Source: Colwellia sp. (GTDB taxonomy: Bacteria > Pseudomonadota > Gammaproteobacteria > Enterobacterales > Alteromonadaceae). Taken from it: 51,621 bases of DNA. Below are positions 35,376 through 43,472 of this stretch, one piece after another. The notes beneath the pieces were generated by a model. The model searched no databases. It was not told where the DNA came from and saw only the letters and a program-made list of their open reading frames with translations. Within the stretch, counting starts at the first letter, position 1, and each line of letters opens with the position of its first letter. The DNA lies in NCBI GenBank assembly GCA_026196955.1, contig JAPHTO010000078.1:1-51621 (forward strand), given 5' to 3'. The position numbers were made by a program, and so were the translations under genes.

Positions 35376-35402
35376 AAAAAGCTGCCTTGGCAGCTTTTTT
35401 TA
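35376..35402 (+). terminator. Intrinsic terminator after the DUF3016 gene
   Basis: AAAAGCTGCC / GGCAGCTTTT with a minimal TT loop (in practice a larger loop) and T-run. It lies about 40 bases past the stop codon. Confidence 0.87.
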
Positions 35403-35485
35403 TGCTTGATAGTTAAACTCCTACCTTGAGGTTAATTGGCTACCTGTGTAAGCTAATTGGCATAGCTATCTCTCGGAAATTATTC

Positions 35486-37117
35486 ATGAAAACCTTTTTG
35501 TCTGTGTTTCTCTGTTTGTTTATTTTGCTCAATGTTAATGATTTAAATGCACAAGAGCAGCAAGCGCCCAAAGTTTCATTGAAAGAAATTTTGATAGAAG
35601 ACAAACAAGCAGAGGAAAAAAGTCCTGACGACGGAAGGCTTATTGAAGATGGTGTACCTGAAGATCCATACAGACGAGGCCAACCAAGGAGTAGTTTTCA
35701 AGGCTTTTTAAATGCAGCGAAAAAGCAAGACTACGTCACTGCGAGTGAATACCTTGATTATAGAAACTTATCATCAGAAGTACTTAGTGTTGGTAAAGAA
35801 GAGTTAGCACGCCAGTTTTATGTGGTGTTAAGTCGAACAATATGGGTTGATATTGATAGTTTAAGTGATGAGCCACAAGGTAATTTAAATGAAAGTAATG
35901 TACCTAACTATCGAGAGTTTTTAGGAGAAATAGAGACCAAACATGGCTCGGTAAAACTATATCTTCAACATGTCCCCCGTAAAACCGATAAAGTAAAAAT
36001 TTGGAAAATCTCTAATTCTACGGTTGCAAAAGTTCCTAGTCTAAGTCTTGAGTATGCATACACCCCTCTAGGGGAGTGGTTATCAAGGCACCTACCGCCA
36101 GTAAGCTTCCTCGGAGTGAAGTTGTGGCAATGGCTTTATTTTTTATACATGATTTTTGTGTTCTTTATTGTGGCAAAAATTTTAACACACAGCTTTAGTT
36201 ATAGTTTAAAACGTGTCAAACCCACAACATCACCAGAAACACTTCAGTTTATTGAAAAACCATTTTCTTTATTGCTAACCGTCATTCTACTTAGGTTTTT
36301 TATACCTGAGGAAAATGCCACGCATGAAGCTAAAGCAGTTGCTGAAGGAGCAACCTTACTCACTATCGCTTGGTTATGGGTGTTATTCCGCTTTATCGAT
36401 TTAATGAAAGTTAAAATGGCAGAGCACTTTGTTAAGCAAGATAAGCCATTAGCTATTTTCTTGCTTAGACCTGCAGGAACAGTAGCCAAATCAATTATCG
36501 CAGTTGCAACAATATTAATTTGGTTCGAAAACCTAGGTTTTAGTGCAACAACATTGCTCGCTGGCTTGGGGATTGGTGGTTTAGCTATAGCACTAGCTGC
36601 GCAAAAAACGGTAGAAAATATTATTGGAGCAATAACCTTATACACCTCGGCACCGGTGAGGATAGGTGACTTTTGTCGTTTTGGCAAGCACCTAGGTGTA
36701 GTAGAAGAAATTGGTTTACGTGCTACGCGGATAAGAACATTAGATAGAACCGTTATTTATATCGCCAATGCAAAATTTATCGATATGGAAATTGAAAACT
36801 TTTCAGAGCGGGAAAGGATCGCTTTTCGTCCTAAAATGTATTTAACGCCAACATGTAGCATGACTAATATAGACGCCCTATTAAATGCGTTGAGAGCACA
36901 TTTCTCAACGCTAGATATACTATCGGCTAAACCCCAACGAGCCCATATCAAGGCATGTACTCAACAAGGCATTGAGCTAAATATTTTACTGTATGTCAAA
37001 ACAACGGATTTTGATGCTTATTTAAATACGATTAATGAATTAAATTTGACTATTTTATCACTGCTTGAGCAACACCAATGTCAACTGCAAGTTGTCAGCG
37101 ATAGAGTGCCAGCTTAA
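35486..37117 (+). CDS. MscS-family mechanosensitive channel with periplasmic domain
   Basis: 543 aa from the ATG at 35486, where a signal peptide (MKTFLSVFLCLFILLNVNDLNA) begins; the ORF runs 60 bases further upstream without support. Residues about 23-200 form a periplasmic domain. Four or more TM helices lie between about 215 and 370. The pore helix region TTLLAGLGIGGLAIALAAQKTVENIIGAITLYTSAPVRIGDF is the MscS TM3 signature. A cytoplasmic cage domain follows. It would open on membrane tension to release solutes at osmotic downshift. Alone in its transcription unit; convergent with the 102-aa gene, 11 bases away. Confidence 0.92.
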   Translation: MKTFLSVFLCLFILLNVNDLNAQEQQAPKVSLKEILIEDKQAEEKSPDDGRLIEDGVPEDPYRRGQPRSSFQGFLNAAKKQDYVTASEYLDYRNLSSEVLSVGKEELARQFYVVLSRTIWVDIDSLSDEPQGNLNESNVPNYREFLGEIETKHGSVKLYLQHVPRKTDKVKIWKISNSTVAKVPSLSLEYAYTPLGEWLSRHLPPVSFLGVKLWQWLYFLYMIFVFFIVAKILTHSFSYSLKRVKPTTSPETLQFIEKPFSLLLTVILLRFFIPEENATHEAKAVAEGATLLTIAWLWVLFRFIDLMKVKMAEHFVKQDKPLAIFLLRPAGTVAKSIIAVATILIWFENLGFSATTLLAGLGIGGLAIALAAQKTVENIIGAITLYTSAPVRIGDFCRFGKHLGVVEEIGLRATRIRTLDRTVIYIANAKFIDMEIENFSERERIAFRPKMYLTPTCSMTNIDALLNALRAHFSTLDILSAKPQRAHIKACTQQGIELNILLYVKTTDFDAYLNTINELNLTILSLLEQHQCQLQVVSDRVPA

Positions 37118-37128
37118 GTATTCATGCT

Positions 37129-37437
37129 CTACGCACTATGGGTTTGTTCAAAACCGGCTAATACGGTAAATAATTGTTCTATTTTTTTTACTAAGGGGAT
37201 CAATAATTGCTGTTGCTCTTTATTGGCCTGCCAGTGTAGTAGATCGTCAGCAACTTCTTCAACATAAGGCTGGAAAGTATTGGCAGAGCAGTTAAAGCCG
37301 GCGTCTTTTTTAAATACAGCTTCAAAGCCTGCTTTTTTATGTTCACGCAAATCGGCTAAAGTCGCATCAGCCGTGAGAGATTTTTTCAAGATAATAGAAA
37401 TATTTTCAATTAATTGTTGTTCAATAGCTTTGGTCAT
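37129..37437 (-). CDS. Conserved hypothetical protein downstream of epmB
   Basis: 102 aa, soluble, predicted mainly helical, with a middle GFEAVFKKDAGFNCSANTFQPYVEEVADDLLHWQ segment. I do not recognise the family with confidence. It lies 101 bases after epmB on the same strand and may share its transcript. Confidence 0.7.
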   Translation of the reverse strand: MTKAIEQQLIENISIILKKSLTADATLADLREHKKAGFEAVFKKDAGFNCSANTFQPYVEEVADDLLHWQANKEQQQLLIPLVKKIEQLFTVLAGFEQTHSA

Positions 37438-37538
37438 AGTGTTTTTCTTACGATAAAAATTGTGGCAATTATGCCAGATTGTTTGCTGTATGTTTAGTGG
37501 CAGTACGCGTTAACTCGCAATGCATTTCACAAACACAG

Positions 37539-38567
37539 TCAGGTTACATTAATCGGTGTTTTGTTTGCTTCTCCGGCAATTTCTCTAACCAGTGTTGGCA
37601 TTAAAAAACCTGGCAATGCTGCAAGCATTTCTTTAGCAATAGCTACGGCTTTTTGTTCTTTGACCTCAAAATGGGCTGCGCCCTGTACTTGATCAAATAG
37701 GTGTAAATAGTAAGGGATGATGCCAATATCAAAGATGTTTTCGCTTAGCGCGATTAACGTTTCTGCATTATCGTTGATGCCGCTCAGTAATACACTTTGG
37801 TTGAACAGTGGAATGCCGGCATTTTTTAATGGCTCAAGTGCTTTGATAAAGTCAGCGTCTATCTCATTACTATGGTTTATATGCAGCACAATTGTGGCTT
37901 TCAATCGACTGTTTTTTAAAAGACTAGTTAACGCGGAGGTGACTCTATTGGGAATAACCACAGGTAGCCTTGTATGAATACGCAAACGCTTTACATGAGT
38001 GATGGCTTCAATTTGTTGAACTAACCAAGTTAAGTGCTCATCACTGGCCATTAAAGGGTCACCGCCGCTAAAAATCACTTCTGAAATTTCTTTATGCTCG
38101 CTTATGTATGTTAGAGCTTGTTGCCAGCGTTGTTTGTTCGGGCTATTTTCTTGATAAGGAAAGTGGCGACGAAAACAATAGCGACAATTTATTGCGCAGC
38201 CTGGTTTTACTATCATCAAAACGCGATTTTTATATTTGTGCAATAAGCCTTCGACCGCGCTGGTGTGTTCTTGCAGTGGATCCTGACTAAAGCCATCCGT
38301 CACCACAAACTCTTTATTTAATGGCATAACTTGTTTAAGTAAAGGGTCGTTGATATCCCCTTTTTTCATGCGCTCAATAAAGGGGATTGGTACACGAACA
38401 GGAAACAGCTTTCGTGCTTTGAAATGCTGTTTATAGTCTTCAGGCGCAATATGTAGCATCTTTAGCAGTTTTTCTGGCTCAGTTATGACCTCGCGCAAAT
38501 CTTTTTGCCAACTGGTATGCAAATCAGCGTCAATTTGGGGTATTATCTGCGTCAATTCTATTTTCAA
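37539..38567 (-). CDS. epmB: EF-P beta-lysylation protein, radical SAM lysine 2,3-aminomutase
   Basis: 342 aa. EpmB converts (S)-alpha-lysine to (R)-beta-lysine, which EpmA attaches to Lys34 of EF-P. The radical SAM cluster motif is GCAINCRYC with Cys124, Cys128 and Cys131 binding the 4Fe-4S cluster. VIFSGGDPLM, IRTHTRLPVVIP-like IHTRLPVVIP and HLFDQVQGAAHF support the aminomutase family. It is divergent from efp with 67 bases between start codons. EpmA is not in the window. Confidence 0.96.
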   Translation of the reverse strand: MKIELTQIIPQIDADLHTSWQKDLREVITEPEKLLKMLHIAPEDYKQHFKARKLFPVRVPIPFIERMKKGDINDPLLKQVMPLNKEFVVTDGFSQDPLQEHTSAVEGLLHKYKNRVLMIVKPGCAINCRYCFRRHFPYQENSPNKQRWQQALTYISEHKEISEVIFSGGDPLMASDEHLTWLVQQIEAITHVKRLRIHTRLPVVIPNRVTSALTSLLKNSRLKATIVLHINHSNEIDADFIKALEPLKNAGIPLFNQSVLLSGINDNAETLIALSENIFDIGIIPYYLHLFDQVQGAAHFEVKEQKAVAIAKEMLAALPGFLMPTLVREIAGEANKTPINVT

Positions 38568-38634
38568 TGGTTAACCTCTGCGTAATTAAGTCGCTATTTT
38601 AAAGGTTATCCGCAAACAAAAAAAGAGCACAACT

Positions 38635-39207
38635 ATGGCTAATTTCAGTACTAACCAGTTTAAAGCTGGACTTAAAATCATGCTTGATGGCGAACCTTGT
38701 AATATTCTTGAAAACGAATTGGTGAAGCCGGGTAAAGGTCAAGCCTTTAACCGTGTAAAAATTCGTAAACTTGTATCAGGCAAAGTGTTAGAAAAAACCT
38801 TTAAATCTGGCGAGTCAGTTGAGGGTGCCGATGTTATGGATGTTGAGCTGGCATACCTTTATGCTGACGGTGAGTTTTGGCATTTCATGAATAACGATAC
38901 TTTTGAGCAAATTGCTGCCGATGATAAAGCCGTTGCTGATACAGTGAAATGGTTAGTTGAAGGTGATATTTGTACTATTACTTTGTGGAATAATTCACCT
39001 ATTTCAGTCACGCCGCCAAACTTTGTTGAAATTGATATTACCGAAACGGATCCTGGTTTGAAGGGTGATACGGCAGGTACAGGTGGAAAGCCTGCAACTT
39101 TAGCAACTGGTGCGGTAATTCGTGTGCCTTTATTTGTACAAATTGGCGAGAAAGTTAAAATTGATACCCGCTCTGGTGAGTATGTATCGCGAGCTGGCAC
39201 TAAGTAA
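38635..39207 (+). CDS. efp: Translation elongation factor P
   Basis: 190 aa, standard length. EF-P relieves ribosome stalling at polyproline. The loop PGKGQAF places Lys34 in position for beta-lysylation, in agreement with epmB next door. Domains: KOW-like N-terminal (1-65), OB (66-128), OB C-terminal with [49 protein letters not shown]. Nothing odd. Confidence 0.98.
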   Translation: MANFSTNQFKAGLKIMLDGEPCNILENELVKPGKGQAFNRVKIRKLVSGKVLEKTFKSGESVEGADVMDVELAYLYADGEFWHFMNNDTFEQIAADDKAVADTVKWLVEGDICTITLWNNSPISVTPPNFVEIDITETDPGLKGDTAGTGGKPATLATGAVIRVPLFVQIGEKVKIDTRSGEYVSRAGTK

Positions 39208-39333
39208 TTTGTTAAAGTTGCAAAAGGCGTAAGGTACGAGCTAGCTATCAGCAAAGCCGGATTGATTTAAGTATGGGTATGATCCCTGTGGAAATAGGCT
39301 CTTTTTTCTAAACGTTCACTTTACAGCATTTAT

Positions 39334-39373
39334 AAAAAAGCCTAAGTATTAGCGACAATACTTAGGCTTTTTT
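39334..39373. terminator. Intrinsic terminator after efp
   Basis: A perfect 17-bp stem with a 6-base loop (AGCGAC); the arms are 39334-39350 and 39357-39373, A-rich at the start and T-rich at the end. Very strong. Confidence 0.93.
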
Positions 39374-39499
39374 CTTTTACTTTCTGTTGAATTATTAAAA
39401 GGTTATTCTGTAAAGGCAGGCGAACACTTAATCACTATACTTAAACGACTTTGTGGGGTATATTCTTGTTATAACTGACCTTGATTAGGGTTTACTTAA

Positions 39500-40522
39500 G
39501 TGAAAGAAAAAGCGACTTCTTTTGATATTGCCTATCAGGCGGGTGTTTCGCAATCTACGGTGTCTCGAGCGCTACGTAATAGCCCGTTAGTGAATGAAGA
39601 AACCAGACAAAAAATTCAAGCGATTGCCAAAGAGCTCAATTATAAGGTGGATAAAAACGCCAGTAATTTACGCTCCCAACACTGTGATACCATAGCGTTA
39701 TTATTGTTTGAAGATCCAACCAATGATGATTCCGCCATTAATCCATTCTTCCTCTCGATGTTAGGTAGTATCACGCGTGCGTGTGCAGATAAAGGTTACG
39801 ATTTACTCGTCTCTTTTCAGCAAGCAAGTAATGATTGGCATGCTGACTTTGAAGACAGTAATAAAGCCGATGGTTTAATTTTATTAGGCTATGGTGATTA
39901 TGTTGATTATAAAGAAAAATTAGTCAAACTCAGTGAGCAAGGCACGCATTTTGTACGTTGGGGCGCCGAAGTAAAAGACTTACCTATTGTCTCGATAGGA
40001 TGTGATAACTTTCGCGGTGGTAAAGAAATCACTGAACATGTAATTAAACAGGGTAAAAAGCATTTTGCATTTTTAGGCAGTGCTTCAAGGCATGCACCAG
40101 AGTTTTTTGACCGTTATAAAGGTCATTGCCAAGCGTTAAAAGATCACAATCTTACCATCAATGAGAATGCTCAAGTTAATGCTTTTTATACTGAAGAAGC
40201 GGGCTACGATGCTGCCGTTAAATTAATTGCAAGCGGTGAGAAGTTTGATGCTATTTGCGCCGCCAGTGACTTAATAGCCATTGGTGCTCTACGGGCATTG
40301 AAAGAGCATAACTATTCCATACCAGAGCAGGTCGCAGTGGTGGGGTTTGATGACATTGCTATTGCTAGTTTTACATTCCCTCCTTTAACAACAGTGAAGC
40401 AAGATACTAAACTTGCAGGCGAGTTATTAGTGAGTACCTTGCTTGAATCGATTGATGGCAAAGAAACCTCAACAACGTTGATCTCTCCCGAGCTTGCCAT
40501 AAGAAAATCTTGTGGTTGTTAG
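39500..40522 (+). CDS. LacI-family regulator of sugar locus A
   Basis: 340 aa from GTG, with TAGGG upstream. Residues 6-60 form the LacI HTH (FDIAYQAGVSQSTVSRALRNSPLVNEETRQKI) and hinge (NASNLRSQHCDTIALL). The rest is the periplasmic-binding-like effector domain. It ends in SCGC. It shares clear sequence similarity with the second LacI protein at 45940, so they are paralogues with different operator sites. It lies convergent with the SLC45-like transporter and probably controls it and the PEP-CTERM gene through the ATACGTAT sites at 42307-42367. Confidence 0.9.
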   Translation: MKEKATSFDIAYQAGVSQSTVSRALRNSPLVNEETRQKIQAIAKELNYKVDKNASNLRSQHCDTIALLLFEDPTNDDSAINPFFLSMLGSITRACADKGYDLLVSFQQASNDWHADFEDSNKADGLILLGYGDYVDYKEKLVKLSEQGTHFVRWGAEVKDLPIVSIGCDNFRGGKEITEHVIKQGKKHFAFLGSASRHAPEFFDRYKGHCQALKDHNLTINENAQVNAFYTEEAGYDAAVKLIASGEKFDAICAASDLIAIGALRALKEHNYSIPEQVAVVGFDDIAIASFTFPPLTTVKQDTKLAGELLVSTLLESIDGKETSTTLISPELAIRKSCGC

Positions 40523-40551
40523 CCAAGAAGAAATAAAAAATTTATAGAGAC

Positions 40552-40580
40552 AAAAAGGGCGCTTATTAAGCGCCCTTTTT
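40552..40580. terminator. Bidirectional terminator between lacI and MFS gene
   Basis: A 13-bp perfect stem AAAAAGGGCGCTT / AAGCGCCCTTTTT with an ATT loop, with A-tract and T-tract at its ends, serves both convergent genes. Confidence 0.93.
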
Positions 40581-40607
40581 CGTCATCATGTTCTGTCAAA
40601 CCTACGG

Positions 40608-42098
40608 TTATGCCGTTACTTCATCACCGCAGTTAGCCGACTTTTCTTCAACACCATCTTTAACAAAGTACACTGACAGTGCCGCTAAAATCATTGAGCC
40701 ACCTGCCATCATAATGATATAAATGGCTTGATTTTCAAAGACAGCCGTTAATATCCAACCTGCAAAAAGGCCTGAAATAATTTGTGGTGCGGCAATGGTA
40801 AAGTTGAAAATCCCCATGTAAACACCGGTTTGTTTTACCGGTAAAGAGCCTGCTAATATAGCGTATGGCATAGCTAAAATAGCTGCCCAAGCGATGCCAA
40901 TACCCACCATAGGTAAAAATAATGATACCGCACCTTGAGGCACTTCAATTTGTGTAATCGCTAAGTTGACTAAAACTAACTCTGGATTTTGCATTAGCAT
41001 AATACTTAGGTAGCCAATACCACCGGCAAGTAGTGATAACGAATAGGTTAATTTACGGCCTATTTTATTGGCAATTTTCGCCATAAATAGTGAGGCTATG
41101 GCTGCAAATAATGAGTAAGCAGCGAAGATGATACCAACCCAGTCGCCAGCCGTACCTTTTGCTTTAGCAATATGCTCAGGAATAGCACCAACAGACTCTA
41201 AATAATGGGGGTCAAACCATTTAGCATCTACACTCCAAATATGTTGGCTAATGGCTGGCATGGTATAAACCCACATAATAAATAACGCAAACCAAGAGAA
41301 AAATTGCACAATGGCTAATTGCTTCATGGTTGTTGGCATGGTTTTCATTAAACCGAAGAACTCAGACAATTTCTCACCAATAGAGCGCTCAGTATCTTTT
41401 ACTTCTAATGGCGCTAAACCATTAGTACCCGGCGCATATTCTTTAGTTCTAAATACTGTCCATAATACCGAGCCTAACATCACTGAAGCGCCGATATAAA
41501 ACGCCCAAATGACTGACGGCGCTACTTCGCCCGTACTTGCGGTATTTTCTAAACCAATAACATTGGTTAAGAGAAAAGGTAATATTGAGCCGAATACCGC
41601 GCCAATATTAATTAAAAATGATTGAATGGAATAGCCAACATTGCGCTGCTCGGCGGGCACCATATCAGAGACTAGCGCGCGAAACGGTTGAAAGGCTAAA
41701 TTAAAAGAGGCATCCATGAGCGCTAGCATCATAGCACCAAAAAATAACGGGGTAATAAAGCTTGCTAAAGTCGCTGAGTTAGGCATTAATAACATGCCGA
41801 TAGCGGCAGCAATACCACCTGCCAAAATATAAGGGTTACGTCGGCCTAAGCGATTCCACGTTCTATCTGATGCTGAGCCAACCAGTGGCTGAATAATCAA
41901 GCCCATAATAGGCGCCACTAACCAGAACAAAGAAAGTGAATGTAGATCAGCACCTAAATCAGATAATATTCGGCTAGCATTGGCATTTTGCAGTGCGAAG
42001 CCAAATTGCACACCTAAAAAACCAAAGCTAACATTCCAAATTTGCCAAAAACTTAAGCGTGGTTTTTGCTGAGACTGATGGTTATTCGTTGTGGTCAT
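40608..42098 (-). CDS. MFS transporter, SLC45/MalA-like disaccharide:cation symporter
   Basis: 496 aa, 12 TM helices. The N-terminal half has SDRTWNRLGRRNPYILAGG, the conserved loop 2-3 motif of the GPH/SLC45-like sugar carriers; FQPFRALVSDMVPAEQRN and VGIGIAWAAILAMPYAILAGSLP are further family marks. Close relatives in marine and alpha/gammaproteobacteria carry maltose, maltodextrin or sucrose. It is divergent from the PEP-CTERM gene and faces the ATACGTAT operators. Substrate is an inference. Confidence 0.88.
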   Translation of the reverse strand: MTTTNNHQSQQKPRLSFWQIWNVSFGFLGVQFGFALQNANASRILSDLGADLHSLSLFWLVAPIMGLIIQPLVGSASDRTWNRLGRRNPYILAGGIAAAIGMLLMPNSATLASFITPLFFGAMMLALMDASFNLAFQPFRALVSDMVPAEQRNVGYSIQSFLINIGAVFGSILPFLLTNVIGLENTASTGEVAPSVIWAFYIGASVMLGSVLWTVFRTKEYAPGTNGLAPLEVKDTERSIGEKLSEFFGLMKTMPTTMKQLAIVQFFSWFALFIMWVYTMPAISQHIWSVDAKWFDPHYLESVGAIPEHIAKAKGTAGDWVGIIFAAYSLFAAIASLFMAKIANKIGRKLTYSLSLLAGGIGYLSIMLMQNPELVLVNLAITQIEVPQGAVSLFLPMVGIGIAWAAILAMPYAILAGSLPVKQTGVYMGIFNFTIAAPQIISGLFAGWILTAVFENQAIYIIMMAGGSMILAALSVYFVKDGVEEKSANCGDEVTA

Positions 42099-42306
42099 AT
42101 TACCGGACTCTTATTTTAAATAGTGAATAGTTACGCGATAAGTTTGAGAAAAAAGCACCCTGTTTATTCCTTATAAAAAAGTAAAAACAGAATGCTAAAG
42201 GCCAAATAACACTTGGCTAATATCAAACAACGGGTGTATTGAAAAAACTAATAGCATCTTCAATCATCTCAATATACCTATTATGGCAATGAACAGCTAT
42301 TCATTA

Positions 42307-42367
42307 CATACGTATTCAATAAACTCTACCTCGTTGCAAAATACTAATTGCACTATGAATACGTATG
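42307..42367. promoter_or_regulatory. Pair of LacI-type operator-like sites (ATACGTAT core)
   Basis: CATACGTATTCA (42307-42318) and TGAATACGTATG (42356-42367) are exact reverse complements, each centred on the palindrome ATACGTAT with a central CG, typical of LacI-family operators. They lie in the divergent promoter region between the MFS and PEP-CTERM genes and probably bind the LacI protein of locus A, perhaps with looping. Confidence 0.62.
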
Positions 42368-42556
42368 CAGGCTATTGAGCTTTAATTTCACAAAGCGTTA
42401 ACATTGTTGCCTGTATAAATAATATTCAACAAGCAAGAAACACTCAATTATAACAAAAGCTTTTAGCTTAAAATAAAATAGATACTCACTCTAAGGCACG
42501 GATATGTATAGCTGCCTTAGTACTAAAAGCAGCATAAAAAATAGGAATAGTAACTA

Positions 42557-43402
42557 ATGAAAATTAAACATTTAATCGTGCTTTCGTTAATAAATCTAGC
42601 GTTTACTTTTAGTAGTCAAGCGACGCTAATGACTCTCGCGAGTGATGATGCCAATAACTATGGTGATCAGTGGCAAGGCAATGGGGGAATTGGTTTTGAT
42701 GATTGGCACTTTAATACTGATAGTGCTGGTGGTAGTGCTGGCGGTTTTTTAGCAAACAAGAATAACAATGGCGATCTTAATCATATCGCTTCAAACCCAA
42801 GTGATAATGCTTGGGGCACTTATGCCAATGGCGGTGGTTTTAATCAATTTGAAGCTTATCGGGGCTTTTCCAGTAATTCACTAACGCAAGCAGGCGATAT
42901 TTTTCAATTATCGTTTGAACATGGTGCCATTACTCAAGGTGGCTCGGTGGGCTTTGTATTGAGAAACCAGAACATTCATAATGCTATCGGCGATTATAAT
43001 CAATTAAGTCGATTTGAATTTGGCTTTATTGGTGGTGGACAACACTATAGTATTTTTGACGGTCAAGGCGTGATAGATACTGGCATTGACTATACTGACG
43101 CCGGATTAAACTTAACCTTTACTTTATTGACACCAGATTTATATCAGCTTGATATTTTTAACGCCTTTGATAATTCTTTTATACAAAGCAGAAACGGCAG
43201 TTTAAATGGTAGCGGCAGTATTGATAGTGTTTCTTTGTATAATAGGGATGCAGAGTTGGCGAACGCTTACTTCAACAGCCTTTCTATTAGTCAAAATGTT
43301 GTTGCTGTGCCAGCGCCGAGTACTTGGTTGTTGTTATGTTTAAGCCTTGGAGTTTTGCTAATAAGTAATCAACGAAAATTAACAGCTCGATCAGATAAAT
43401 GA
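42557..43402 (+). CDS. PEP-CTERM-sorted secreted protein
   Basis: 281 aa. Signal peptide MKIKHLIVLSLINLAFTFSSQA. The mature part is glycine, asparagine and aromatic rich, predicted beta sandwich (WQGNGGIGFDDWHF, GDIFQLSFEHGAI, SRFEFGFIGGGQHY). The C-terminal region VPAPSTWLLLCLSLGVLLISNQRK is a PEP-CTERM-like sorting signal: a Pro-Ala-Pro motif, a TM helix and a basic end. It would be processed by an exosortase, absent from the window. Its setting in a sugar locus suggests a carbohydrate-binding surface protein, which is speculative. Confidence 0.75.
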   Translation: MKIKHLIVLSLINLAFTFSSQATLMTLASDDANNYGDQWQGNGGIGFDDWHFNTDSAGGSAGGFLANKNNNGDLNHIASNPSDNAWGTYANGGGFNQFEAYRGFSSNSLTQAGDIFQLSFEHGAITQGGSVGFVLRNQNIHNAIGDYNQLSRFEFGFIGGGQHYSIFDGQGVIDTGIDYTDAGLNLTFTLLTPDLYQLDIFNAFDNSFIQSRNGSLNGSGSIDSVSLYNRDAELANAYFNSLSISQNVVAVPAPSTWLLLCLSLGVLLISNQRKLTARSDK

Positions 43403-43420
43403 TGTTGCTTTAACAATGCA

Positions 43421-43447
43421 AAAAGGGCTATTCATCAGAGTAGCCCT
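43421..43447 (-). terminator. Terminator of the TonB-receptor gene
   Basis: AGGGCTA / TAGCCCT stem (43424-43430 with 43441-43447). Read on the minus strand it is followed by TTTTT; on the plus strand there is no T-run, so it mainly serves the TonB-receptor gene. Confidence 0.75.
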
Positions 43448-43472
43448 AAATATGTGTTAATGTGTGTTTATA

